Position numbers and translations under genes: made by a program. The notes beneath the pieces are model-generated. The model ran no database searches. It saw only the letters and a program-made list of their open reading frames with translations, and was not told where the DNA came from. DNA of 64,000 nt, taken from Clostridia bacterium. Lineage in GTDB: Bacteria > Bacillota > Clostridia > Oscillospirales > Acutalibacteraceae. The stretch is from positions 41,254 to 105,253 of the forward strand of contig JAFZOL010000018.1 in the NCBI GenBank assembly GCA_017550625.1, in the 5' to 3' direction. How positions within the stretch are numbered: the stretch's first letter is position 1; each line of letters starts with the position of its first letter. Below, piece by piece: positions 7,863 to 15,704 of this stretch.

Positions 7863-9866
7863 TTGCTTACGTTTTCCGTGAAAAACAACGCGTTATTGAT
7901 TCAAAGAAACGGCAAAACCGTATACGGTTTTCTGAAAAACGGCTGCGCGCTGAAAGCGGCGGTCGGGAACTGCTCCTATTCCATGAACAGGGGCAGTTTT
8001 CGTATTAAGGACAAGATCGGCGACAAGGTCGCCCTGCACGTCAAGGACTTTTCCGTCGACGGGCAGACGGCCGCTGTCACGCTCAGCGAAGGGAAGCTGC
8101 GCGTGACGCTGAACGGCGATATCGCCACGTTCCTTCCAGAGGGCCTTTCTCACTATAACCGGATGTTCCTCACGCTTCCGGCGACCGAAAAAGAGCACGT
8201 TTACGGCGCGGGCGAGACCTTCAGCGAGTTCGACCTGCGCGGCAAAAAGTTCAACGTATGGGTCGCTGAGCACCAGAACACGCAGGTCGTGGCGCGCAAG
8301 CTCCGGCTCATCAAACTGGGCGACAAGGATTCCGAGCGCAAGATGGATTTCGGTAAGTACGAAACTTATTACGCGCAGCCCACGTTCCTGAGCTCCGAAA
8401 AGTATTTCTTCCATTCCTTCACCACGGCGCGCGCTGTGTTCGATTTCACCGCCTCCGACCGGCACGAGATCGAAACGGATCACGTTTCGCCCTTTGCCCT
8501 CGGCTTCGGCGACGATTTCGAAGAGGTGCTCGAAAACCTCACGTCCATTCTCGGGCGGCAGCCGGAGCTGCCGGACTGGGTCTACGACGGCTATATTCTC
8601 GGCGTGCAGGGCGGCACCGACATCATGATGAAAAAGGTGCAAAAAGCGCTCGACGCCGGCGTCAAAGTCAACGGCGTGTGGATCCAGGACTGGGAGGGCA
8701 GACGCATCACCGCCTTCGGCAAGCAGCTCATGTGGAACTGGGAGCACGATAAGGATCTCTATCCCGGCCTGCCTGAAAAGATCCGCGATCTCAATGCAAA
8801 AGGCATCCGCGTGCTCGGCTACTGCAATCCGTTTCTCGCGATCGAAAAGCCGTTATATAAAATCGCGCATGACAAAGGCTACTGTGTGAAGGACACAGAG
8901 GGCAACGATTATCTCGTCACGATCACGACCTTTCCGGCGGCGATGGTGGATCTCACGAACCCCGACGCCTGGAACTGGCTCAAAGGCATTATAAAAACGA
9001 ATATGATCGACTTCGGTCTTTCGGGCTGGATGGCGGATTTCGGCGAATATCTGCCCACCGACTGCGTGCTGCATTCCGGCGAGAACGCCGAGCTCGTGCA
9101 CAACACCTGGCCCGCGCTCTGGGCGAAGCTCAACAGGGAAGTCGTTGAAGAGAGCGGCAAGCTCGGCGAGATCATGTTCTTCACCCGCGCCGGGTTCTCA
9201 CAGACGCCGAAATACTCCACCATGATGTGGAACGGCGACAACCACGTCGATTTCTCGCTCGACAACGGCCTGCCGTCGGTGATCCCGGCCATGCTTTCGC
9301 TCACGTGCAGCGGCTTCGGTTTAAGCCATTCCGATATCGCCGGCTACACCACGTTCGGCAAACTCAGGCGCAGCAAGGAGCTCTATTTCCGCTGGTGCGA
9401 GATGGCGGCATTCACGCCCGTGATGCGCGGCCACGAGGGCAATAACCCGGATCTCAACGTCCAGCTCGACCACGATTTCGATATCCTCGCCGTCGGCGCC
9501 GAAACGAGCAAAATTCACGCCGCGCTCAAGCCCTATATCAAAGAATGCGTGCGTTATAACGCCGAAAAAGGCGTCGGCGCGGTGCGGCCGCTGTTCTTCT
9601 ATTACGACGAAGAGCAGGCTTATAAAGAGATGTACGAATACCTGCTCGGCCGCGATATCCTTGTTGCGCCCGTAGTCCGTCCCGGCGCCGTGACAAGGCG
9701 CGTATATCTGCCAAAGGACGAATGGATCCATCTCGGCACCCAAAACGTGTATCACGGCGGCTACGTGACCGTGGACGCGCCGCCCGGACACCCGGCCGTA
9801 TTCGTGCGCGCGAAGGCGGACGAAACTTTGCTTCGTATCTGTTCACAAATGGATATATCATACTAA
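7863..9866 (+). CDS. sftG: Sulfoquinovosidase-type GH31 alpha-glycosidase
   Basis: A 667-residue cytoplasmic GH31 enzyme resembling E. coli YihQ, which releases sulfoquinovose from its glycosides. The nucleophile is Asp392 in GWMADFGEYLPTD and the acid/base is Asp459 in MMWNGDNHVDF. The spacing equals that of YihQ Asp405/Asp472 as I recall them (offset 13). With that offset the sulfonate-site residues fall at Gln249, Gln275, Trp291 and Tyr495, all conserved, but the Arg301 position is Gln288. No signal peptide is visible. The TTG at 7863 was chosen because GGAGG lies 10 nt upstream; the ATG at 7842 precedes that SD. It is the first gene of the operon. A different 6-substituted glucoside as substrate cannot be excluded. 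Confidence 0.85.
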   Translation: MLTFSVKNNALLIQRNGKTVYGFLKNGCALKAAVGNCSYSMNRGSFRIKDKIGDKVALHVKDFSVDGQTAAVTLSEGKLRVTLNGDIATFLPEGLSHYNRMFLTLPATEKEHVYGAGETFSEFDLRGKKFNVWVAEHQNTQVVARKLRLIKLGDKDSERKMDFGKYETYYAQPTFLSSEKYFFHSFTTARAVFDFTASDRHEIETDHVSPFALGFGDDFEEVLENLTSILGRQPELPDWVYDGYILGVQGGTDIMMKKVQKALDAGVKVNGVWIQDWEGRRITAFGKQLMWNWEHDKDLYPGLPEKIRDLNAKGIRVLGYCNPFLAIEKPLYKIAHDKGYCVKDTEGNDYLVTITTFPAAMVDLTNPDAWNWLKGIIKTNMIDFGLSGWMADFGEYLPTDCVLHSGENAELVHNTWPALWAKLNREVVEESGKLGEIMFFTRAGFSQTPKYSTMMWNGDNHVDFSLDNGLPSVIPAMLSLTCSGFGLSHSDIAGYTTFGKLRRSKELYFRWCEMAAFTPVMRGHEGNNPDLNVQLDHDFDILAVGAETSKIHAALKPYIKECVRYNAEKGVGAVRPLFFYYDEEQAYKEMYEYLLGRDILVAPVVRPGAVTRRVYLPKDEWIHLGTQNVYHGGYVTVDAPPGHPAVFVRAKADETLLRICSQMDISY

Positions 9867-9885
9867 ACGAAAAGGAGAAACCATC

Positions 9886-10575
9886 ATGAAGTATTTTCTT
9901 GACAGCGCAAAAATCAACGAGATCCGCGAGGCTTTCGATACCTTCGGCATCGACGGCGTCACCACGAACCCGAACCATATCATGAACGCGGGCAAGCCGT
10001 TTTTCACGGTCATCCGCGAGCTCGCAGACTTCGCCGAAGAAAAAGGCGTGAAGGGCTGGGGCAAGTTCCCGATCTCGGTCGAGATCAACCCGCATCTCGC
10101 CAACGCCGACGATATGTTTGCCATGGGCAAAAAGATCGCTGCGATCTCAACGAATTTCGTGATCAAGATCCCGTGCACCGAGGCAGGCATCGCCGCAGCG
10201 AGACGCCTTGAAAACGCCGGCATCCGCACGAACCTCACGCTCGTGTTCTCGCCCTCGCAGGCGCTCATCGCCGCGAAGAACCGTTCGCTGTTCGTGTCGC
10301 CGTTTATCGGCTGGAAAGAATCGAGCGGCGAAGACTGCCAGCAGTATATCCAGGATATCGTGGATATCTACGCGAACTACGATTATCTCGGCAAAACGCA
10401 GATCATCTGCGCGGCCGTGCGCAACGGCAAGCAGATCGTGGACTGCGCGAAGGCCGGCGCCGACATCGTGACCGCCGGGCTGCAGGTGTATAAAGACAGC
10501 TTCTATCACGCTTTCACCGACTACGGCCTCGCCAAATTCCAGAGGGCCTGGGACAACACCGAAATCGGCGAATAA
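9886..10575 (+). CDS. sftT: Small transaldolase, probable sulfofructose transaldolase
   Basis: A 229-residue TIM-barrel protein of the fructose-6-phosphate aldolase / small transaldolase family. The Schiff-base lysine is Lys94 in NFVIKIPCTE, with the GVTTNPN motif at residues 24-30 and SPFIGW downstream. In the transaldolase route of sulfoglycolysis this enzyme takes the three-carbon ketone unit of 6-deoxy-6-sulfofructose, passes it to glyceraldehyde-3-phosphate to give fructose-6-phosphate, and releases 3-sulfolactaldehyde. AAAAGGAG lies just before the ATG, 19 nt after the GH31 stop. Assignment to sulfofructose rests on the neighbouring genes; the fold alone would allow ordinary transaldolase or F6P aldolase activity. 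Confidence 0.83.
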   Translation: MKYFLDSAKINEIREAFDTFGIDGVTTNPNHIMNAGKPFFTVIRELADFAEEKGVKGWGKFPISVEINPHLANADDMFAMGKKIAAISTNFVIKIPCTEAGIAAARRLENAGIRTNLTLVFSPSQALIAAKNRSLFVSPFIGWKESSGEDCQQYIQDIVDIYANYDYLGKTQIICAAVRNGKQIVDCAKAGADIVTAGLQVYKDSFYHAFTDYGLAKFQRAWDNTEIGE

Positions 10576-10587
10576 GAGGTCCGCGGC

Positions 10588-11454
10588 ATGAAGATCGGTT
10601 TTATCGGGCTCGGCATTATGGGCGAGTCCATGTGCGAAAACATAGTCAAAAAGCATAACGACGAAGTCTTCTGCTCCGACGTCAACCGCGCGCAGGTCGA
10701 AAAGCTCGCCGCGCTCGGCGCCGTTCCGTGCGAAAACAACGTCGAAGTCGCCGAAAAAGCGGACCTCATCATCACCATGGTGCCCACGTCCGCGATCGTG
10801 CGCTCGATCTACGAAGAGCTGCTGCCCGTTCTCGGCCCCGGCAAAATCTGCGTCGACATGAGCACGATCGACCCCTCGGTATCCGTTGAAATCTCCGAGT
10901 TCGTGCGCGCGAAGGGCGCGCGCTTTGCCGACGCGCCTGTCGTCAAATCAAAGCCCGCCGCCATTACGGGCACGCTCGGCATCCTTGTCGGTTGCGACGA
11001 AAACCTGTTCCCGGTGATCGAGCCCGTGCTGCTCTATATGGGCTGCAAAGTCATCCGGCTCGGCGGCAACGGCAAAGGCCTCGTGATGAAGATCTGCCAT
11101 AACACCCTCGTCGGTGAGATCCAGAACGGCGTGAACGAAACGCTGAACCTCGCCATGAGGCTCGGCATCGATATTGACGGTTTCTGCGCTTCGGTCGCCG
11201 CGGGCGGCGCGCAGTGCTTCTATCTCGATTCGCAGCACGAGAACCTCAAAAACGAGAACTGGAAAACCGCGTTTTCGTTCGCGAACATGAACAAGGATAT
11301 CCATATCTGCGACCGTCTCGCGAATGAAGCCGGCTTCGATATGCCCGGCATGCAGAACGTGAAGCGCATATATGAAAAGGGTATGGACGCCGGCCTCGCC
11401 GCTGAGGATTTCCGCGCGAGCTTTAAGGTCGTTAGGGGAGATACCGATGCTTGA
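10588..11454 (+). CDS. Beta-hydroxyacid dehydrogenase family, probable sulfolactaldehyde reductase
   Basis: A 288-residue NAD(P)-dependent oxidoreductase. The Rossmann motif GFIGLGIMG is at residues 4-12 and the catalytic lysine is Lys168 in GKGLVMKICHN. The substrate loop that usually reads DAPVSGG is DAPVVKSKP here (115-123), placing two lysines where a sulfonate could bind. E. coli YihU, which reduces 3-sulfolactaldehyde to dihydroxypropanesulfonate, belongs to the same family and also lacks the usual SGG. The gene starts 12 nt after the transaldolase and overlaps the next gene by 8 nt. The likely role is regeneration of NAD+ while converting sulfolactaldehyde to the exported C3-sulfonate. 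A sulfolactaldehyde-oxidising role is less likely. Confidence 0.8.
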   Translation: MKIGFIGLGIMGESMCENIVKKHNDEVFCSDVNRAQVEKLAALGAVPCENNVEVAEKADLIITMVPTSAIVRSIYEELLPVLGPGKICVDMSTIDPSVSVEISEFVRAKGARFADAPVVKSKPAAITGTLGILVGCDENLFPVIEPVLLYMGCKVIRLGGNGKGLVMKICHNTLVGEIQNGVNETLNLAMRLGIDIDGFCASVAAGGAQCFYLDSQHENLKNENWKTAFSFANMNKDIHICDRLANEAGFDMPGMQNVKRIYEKGMDAGLAAEDFRASFKVVRGDTDA

Positions 11455-12112
11455 ACGCCTCAATAAAGTGAACGACGTGAAGATCCTGTCGGTATACGAT
11501 CCCGCGTTCAAGACCTACGGCAGCGTTGTGACGGGCTACGATTTCACGGATCTCATCGGCTATATGGAGCGCCATACGCTCACGCCCGAAAGCGGAAACG
11601 TCTACGTGCCGAGCGTGCCAGAAATGGAAGCGCTGCCCGTCTTTGAAGCGCTTACGGACAGGCTTTACGGCGGCATGCCGATCCAGATCGGCTACTGCAA
11701 CGGCCGGAATTCCACCTATAACGGCTTTGAATACCACAAGGGGAGCGAGCTGAACGTCGCCGTGACCGACCTCATGCTCGTGCTCGGCCATACCTGGCAG
11801 CTGCAAGATAATTGCTTTACAGTCGGTGACGAACAGGTTTTCTACGTGCCGCGGGGAACCGCGATCGAAATGTTCCAGACGACCCTGCATCTCTCGCCCT
11901 GCAAAGTCAGCGACGCGGGCTTCAAGGCCGTCGTGGTGCTGCCGCGCGGCACGAACACGCCGCTTGACAAAAAGCCGGAAAACCCCGTCGACGAAGACCG
12001 CCTGCTTCTTCAGAAAAACAAGTGGGTGATCTCGCATCCCGACCGCGAACCGCTCATGAAACAGGGCGCTTTCCCCGGTCTTCTCGGCGAAAACAAAGAG
12101 CTTTACTACTGA
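11447..12112 (+). CDS. DUF4867-type protein of the sulfoquinovose operon
   Basis: A 221-residue soluble protein that I recognise as a DUF4867-type protein (IQIGYCNGRNSTYNGFEYHK around residues 80-99). A cupin-like barrel seems likely from the many short beta-type segments (VFYVPRGTAIEMFQTTLHL). Proteins of this family accompany transaldolase-type sulfoglycolysis genes in other Firmicutes, but I know of no firmly established activity. An isomerase, epimerase or mutarotase acting on sulfoquinovose or sulfofructose would fit the context; this is inference. GGGGAG lies 6 nt before the ATG, and the gene overlaps the upstream one by 8 nt, implying coupled translation. Confidence 0.75.
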   Translation: MLERLNKVNDVKILSVYDPAFKTYGSVVTGYDFTDLIGYMERHTLTPESGNVYVPSVPEMEALPVFEALTDRLYGGMPIQIGYCNGRNSTYNGFEYHKGSELNVAVTDLMLVLGHTWQLQDNCFTVGDEQVFYVPRGTAIEMFQTTLHLSPCKVSDAGFKAVVVLPRGTNTPLDKKPENPVDEDRLLLQKNKWVISHPDREPLMKQGAFPGLLGENKELYY

Positions 12113-12129
12113 TTCGAAAGGAAGAGAAT

Positions 12130-13464
12130 ATGTCTTTCCGTTTTGCTTACATCCCGATCGGCGTGCCCACATTCCATCTTGAGAGCGCGCAGAAAGAATT
12201 CGACAAGAGCGTCGCTTTTCTGAGATCGCTCGACGAAAACGTGATTGTGCCGTCTGAAATGCTGCTTTCGCTTGACAAGCTGAACGCCTTTACACAAAGT
12301 CTTCAGCTTGATTTCGCCATCGTGCAGAACGTGACCTTCGCGAACGGCGCGTATATCGCCGAAGTGCTGCGCAGATTCGACTGCCCGGTGCTCTTATGGA
12401 CGCTGCGCGAACCCGTGATCGACGGCACGCGCCTGCGCCTCAACTCCCTGACCGGCGCGTATTCCGCCGCCAACATGCTGCACGCGTTCGGCAGACCGTT
12501 CACCTACGTGTTCGGTTCGCCCGATGAAGATTCCGCCCGCAAAAAGATCGCCGCAGCGGTGAACGCCGCGCGCGTTCGTAAAGAACTGAAGAGCCTGCGT
12601 CTGCTGCAGGTCGGCCATACGCCGCAGGGCTTTGGCTTCGGTAGGGCTATGGACGCCGAAGTGATGACGGTGTTCGGCTCGGAGCTTCTCTCGATCGAAG
12701 CGCGGGAGCTCATCAACGCCGCGAAAGCCTTTTCGGACGACGATATAAATGAATATCTCGCCGACGCCGGAACGAGGATCCGCTCGCTTCAGGATATCGA
12801 AGAAAAGAACGTGCTCGACTTCGCGCGCCTTTACCGCGCGTATGATGAATATGTGAAAAAGAACGGTATCGGCGCGCTGTCATCCCGCTGCTGGCCCGAT
12901 TTCTTCGTCGATTTCGGCACGCCCGTATGCGCCGTGCTCGCGATCCTCAACGATCTCGGCGTGCCCGCCGCGTGTGAGGCGGACACCTACGGGGCGCTTA
13001 CCATGTTCATCGGGCAGAAGCTCACCGGCAGCCCCGTGTTCTTCGGCGATCCCGTTTCGATGAACGAGGCCGAAAACACCCTCACTTTCTGGCACTGCGG
13101 CATGGCGCCCTGTTCGCTCGCGCGCGACGATACCGGCGCCGTTGCCGGCCGTCACTGCAACCGGCACATCGGGCCAACGCTTGAGTTCGGCTGCAAAGCC
13201 GAAAAGAACGTCACCGTCTGCCGCGTGGGCAAGGACGCCTTCGGCAAGTTCCGCCTGTTCATCTGCTCCGGCGAAGCGCTCGACAAGCCCCAGCAGTTCT
13301 ACGGCACGTCGATCGTCGTCAAAACGAAATCCGACGCCGCCGCCGTCGTGGACCGCTCGGTTTCGGATGGCTGGGAGCCGCATTTCGTCGTGGCGATGGG
13401 CGATATTGCAGCTGAGCTTCACATCCTTGCCGACATGCTCGGCATCGAAGCCGTCGAATACTGA
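12130..13464 (+). CDS. sftI: Fucose/arabinose-isomerase-like sugar isomerase, probable sulfoquinovose isomerase
   Basis: A 444-residue protein of the L-fucose / L-arabinose isomerase superfamily. The C-terminal half (from about residue 255) carries CWPDFF, CEADTYGALTMFIGQ and WHCGMAP, the usual region for metal and substrate binding. In this operon it should convert sulfoquinovose to 6-deoxy-6-sulfofructose before transaldolase cleavage. GAAAGGAAGAG precedes the ATG, 17 nt after the previous stop; a longer in-frame ORF begins inside the previous gene and is not supported by an SD. The next gene starts 1 nt after its stop. Substrate assignment is from context. Confidence 0.8.
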   Translation: MSFRFAYIPIGVPTFHLESAQKEFDKSVAFLRSLDENVIVPSEMLLSLDKLNAFTQSLQLDFAIVQNVTFANGAYIAEVLRRFDCPVLLWTLREPVIDGTRLRLNSLTGAYSAANMLHAFGRPFTYVFGSPDEDSARKKIAAAVNAARVRKELKSLRLLQVGHTPQGFGFGRAMDAEVMTVFGSELLSIEARELINAAKAFSDDDINEYLADAGTRIRSLQDIEEKNVLDFARLYRAYDEYVKKNGIGALSSRCWPDFFVDFGTPVCAVLAILNDLGVPAACEADTYGALTMFIGQKLTGSPVFFGDPVSMNEAENTLTFWHCGMAPCSLARDDTGAVAGRHCNRHIGPTLEFGCKAEKNVTVCRVGKDAFGKFRLFICSGEALDKPQQFYGTSIVVKTKSDAAAVVDRSVSDGWEPHFVVAMGDIAAELHILADMLGIEAVEY

Positions 13465-13465
13465 T

Positions 13466-14206
13466 ATGCGCATCGATCTGCAGGGGATCCTGTTCCTCGT
13501 CGTCGTATTTCTATCAAACGTCATCCAGTGCGTCACCGGGTTTGCGGGCACCGTACTCGCGATGCCGTTTTCGGTGATCCTGATTGGCGACTCCGCGGCG
13601 AAAGCGATCTTAAACGTGCTCGGTGCGGCGGCATCTATCGGCGTGCTCGTTTCGGCGTATAAGCACGTTAACAAAAAAGAATTCGTCAAGATCGTCGGCT
13701 TCATGCTGCCGGGCATCGTCGCCGGGTATTTCCTCAACAAAACGCTCGACAGTTACGTGCGCGCGGCGCATATCATTCTCGGCGTCGTCGTCATCTTTTT
13801 CGCGGTGTTGAACTTCTATAAGCTGTTCGCGAAGAAGGAATCAAAGCAGCCGGGTCCCGTATTGTCCGCAGTCGTACTGCTCGCGTCCGGGCTCATCCAC
13901 GGCGTGTTCGTCTGCGGCGGGCCGATGCTCGTGACCTACGCCAGCCGCCGGTTTGACGATACCAAAGAGTTCCGCGCCACGCTCTCGGCCGTGTGGATCG
14001 TGCTCAACGGCATCATGATCTTCACGCATTACCAAAGCGGCTATTTTGACGGCAACACCTTCGTGCTTCTTCTGTACGCGCTCGCGGTGCTTGTCGGCGC
14101 GATCCTGCTCGGCAATCTGATCGCGAACAAGATGAGCAAAAAAGCGTTTCTCATTCTGTCCTACGTCCTTATGGTCATCAGCGGGATCTCGCTGCTGATC
14201 CAATAA
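13466..14206 (+). CDS. TauE/SafE family membrane exporter, probable C3-sulfonate exporter
   Basis: A 246-residue integral membrane protein with about seven to eight hydrophobic segments and the two-fold repeat of the sulfite exporter TauE/SafE family. The motif NVIQCVTGFAGT lies in the first helix. In sulfoglycolytic operons such proteins are proposed to export the C3-sulfonate end product (dihydroxypropanesulfonate or sulfolactate). The ATG lies 1 nt after the isomerase stop, so translation is probably coupled. Family assignment is firm; the transported compound is inferred from neighbours. Confidence 0.85.
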   Translation: MRIDLQGILFLVVVFLSNVIQCVTGFAGTVLAMPFSVILIGDSAAKAILNVLGAAASIGVLVSAYKHVNKKEFVKIVGFMLPGIVAGYFLNKTLDSYVRAAHIILGVVVIFFAVLNFYKLFAKKESKQPGPVLSAVVLLASGLIHGVFVCGGPMLVTYASRRFDDTKEFRATLSAVWIVLNGIMIFTHYQSGYFDGNTFVLLLYALAVLVGAILLGNLIANKMSKKAFLILSYVLMVISGISLLIQ

Positions 14207-14224
14207 TAGAAAGGAGTCATTCCG

Positions 14225-15661
14225 ATGGCAAACAATTCACCTCTCGACGGAAAGACATACGGCATCCGGTTCTCCGAAAAGATCGGCTATGCTCTCGGCG
14301 ACGCCGCGGGCCTGATGACCTTCGGGCTGATCGGTTCCTTCCAGCAGGTCTTTTTGAACAAGGTCCTGCTGATCGACGCCGGAAAGCTGACGATCCTGTT
14401 TTTGGTCGCGCGCATCTGGGACGCGATCAACGACCCGCTCTGGGGCAGGATCATCGACAGCCGCAATCCGAAGCACGGCGACAGATACCGCCCGTATCTC
14501 AGGTGGGTGTCGCTTCCGCTCGCGATCTTCGGCGTTCTGATGTTCGTCAAGATCCCCGGCCTTTCCGAGAATCAGTATCTCATCTGGGCGTATATCACGT
14601 ATATCGGCTACGGCATGCTGTACACGGCGGTGAACATCCCTTACGGATCGCTCGCCTCCGTCATCACGACCGACCCCGGTGAGCGCTCCGCGCTTTCGAT
14701 GTTCCGTTCCATCGGCGCCGGTCTCGGCGGCACGCCCGCGCAGATCCTTTTGCCGATGTTCGTTTATAAAACCGTGCTCGACGCCAACGGCCAGCCCATC
14801 ATCGACGCCCGCACGATGAAAGCCGAAAAGGTGCTCGATCCGACGAAAATGCTGATCGCCGTAGTGATCCTCGCCGTGTTCAGCGTGCTCGTATATCAGC
14901 TCTGCTACAAGCTGACGCGCGAAAGAGTGCACGGGCTTGAGCATAAAAAAGACTCCAACGTGATGGAAACGATCAAGGCGCTGGTAAAGAACAGGGCGTT
15001 CGTTATGCTTTGCATCGCCTCCATGCTGCTGATCGCCGCTCAGTTCTTTACCCAGTCGATGTATAACTATCTGTTTATCGACTATTTCAAAGAGCCGTCG
15101 CGTTATTCGCTGTTCACTGTGTTCACATATCTGCCGATGGCGATGCTGCTGCCTGTGCTGCAGAAGCTCGTGCGGCGCTTCGGCAAAAAAGAGATCTGCG
15201 CCGTCGGCATGCTGTTCTCCGCGATCGCGTATTTCGTCCTTTGGGCAGTCAAAACCACGAGCGTATGGGTCTTCCTCGGGTTCTGCTTCCTCGCCGGCCT
15301 CGGCATGACCTTCTTCGTGCTTGAGATCTGGGCGCTCGTGACCGACGTGATCGACCACCATGACAGAATGACCGGCAGAAGGGAAGAGGGCACCGCCTAC
15401 GCGTTCTTCTCGTTTACCAGAAAGCTCGGCCAGACGGTCGCCGGCGTGCTCGGCACGCAGATGCTGGAGTGGATCAATTATGACGAAACCGCCGTCACGG
15501 TCGAAGCTGTCAACAAGATGTACAGCCTTTCCACCATTCTGCCCGCCGTCATGTGCCTGATCATGGCGTTGAGCCTCGGGCTCTTCTATCCGCTGAGCAA
15601 AAAAAAGCTGCAGGAGCTCTCGCTTGCCGATGCGCAAAAAGCCGCTGCTGAAGAAGAATGA
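14225..15661 (+). CDS. GPH-family sugar:cation symporter, probable sulfoquinovose importer
   Basis: A 478-residue major-facilitator-type protein with about twelve hydrophobic segments. It belongs to the glycoside-pentoside-hexuronide group, as shown by KIGYALGDAAG near the N-terminus and ARIWDAINDPLWGRIID in the first loop. E. coli uses related transporters (YihO/YihP) beside its sulfoquinovose genes. Because the GH31 enzyme lacks a signal peptide, this carrier should take up intact sulfoquinovosyl glycosides as well as the free sugar. GAAAGGAG precedes the ATG, 18 nt after the exporter gene. Confidence 0.88.
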   Translation: MANNSPLDGKTYGIRFSEKIGYALGDAAGLMTFGLIGSFQQVFLNKVLLIDAGKLTILFLVARIWDAINDPLWGRIIDSRNPKHGDRYRPYLRWVSLPLAIFGVLMFVKIPGLSENQYLIWAYITYIGYGMLYTAVNIPYGSLASVITTDPGERSALSMFRSIGAGLGGTPAQILLPMFVYKTVLDANGQPIIDARTMKAEKVLDPTKMLIAVVILAVFSVLVYQLCYKLTRERVHGLEHKKDSNVMETIKALVKNRAFVMLCIASMLLIAAQFFTQSMYNYLFIDYFKEPSRYSLFTVFTYLPMAMLLPVLQKLVRRFGKKEICAVGMLFSAIAYFVLWAVKTTSVWVFLGFCFLAGLGMTFFVLEIWALVTDVIDHHDRMTGRREEGTAYAFFSFTRKLGQTVAGVLGTQMLEWINYDETAVTVEAVNKMYSLSTILPAVMCLIMALSLGLFYPLSKKKLQELSLADAQKAAAEEE

Positions 15662-15704
15662 TCCAAATCGCATTTCGTTTCGTCCGTGTTGGCAGGAGGT
15701 CATT

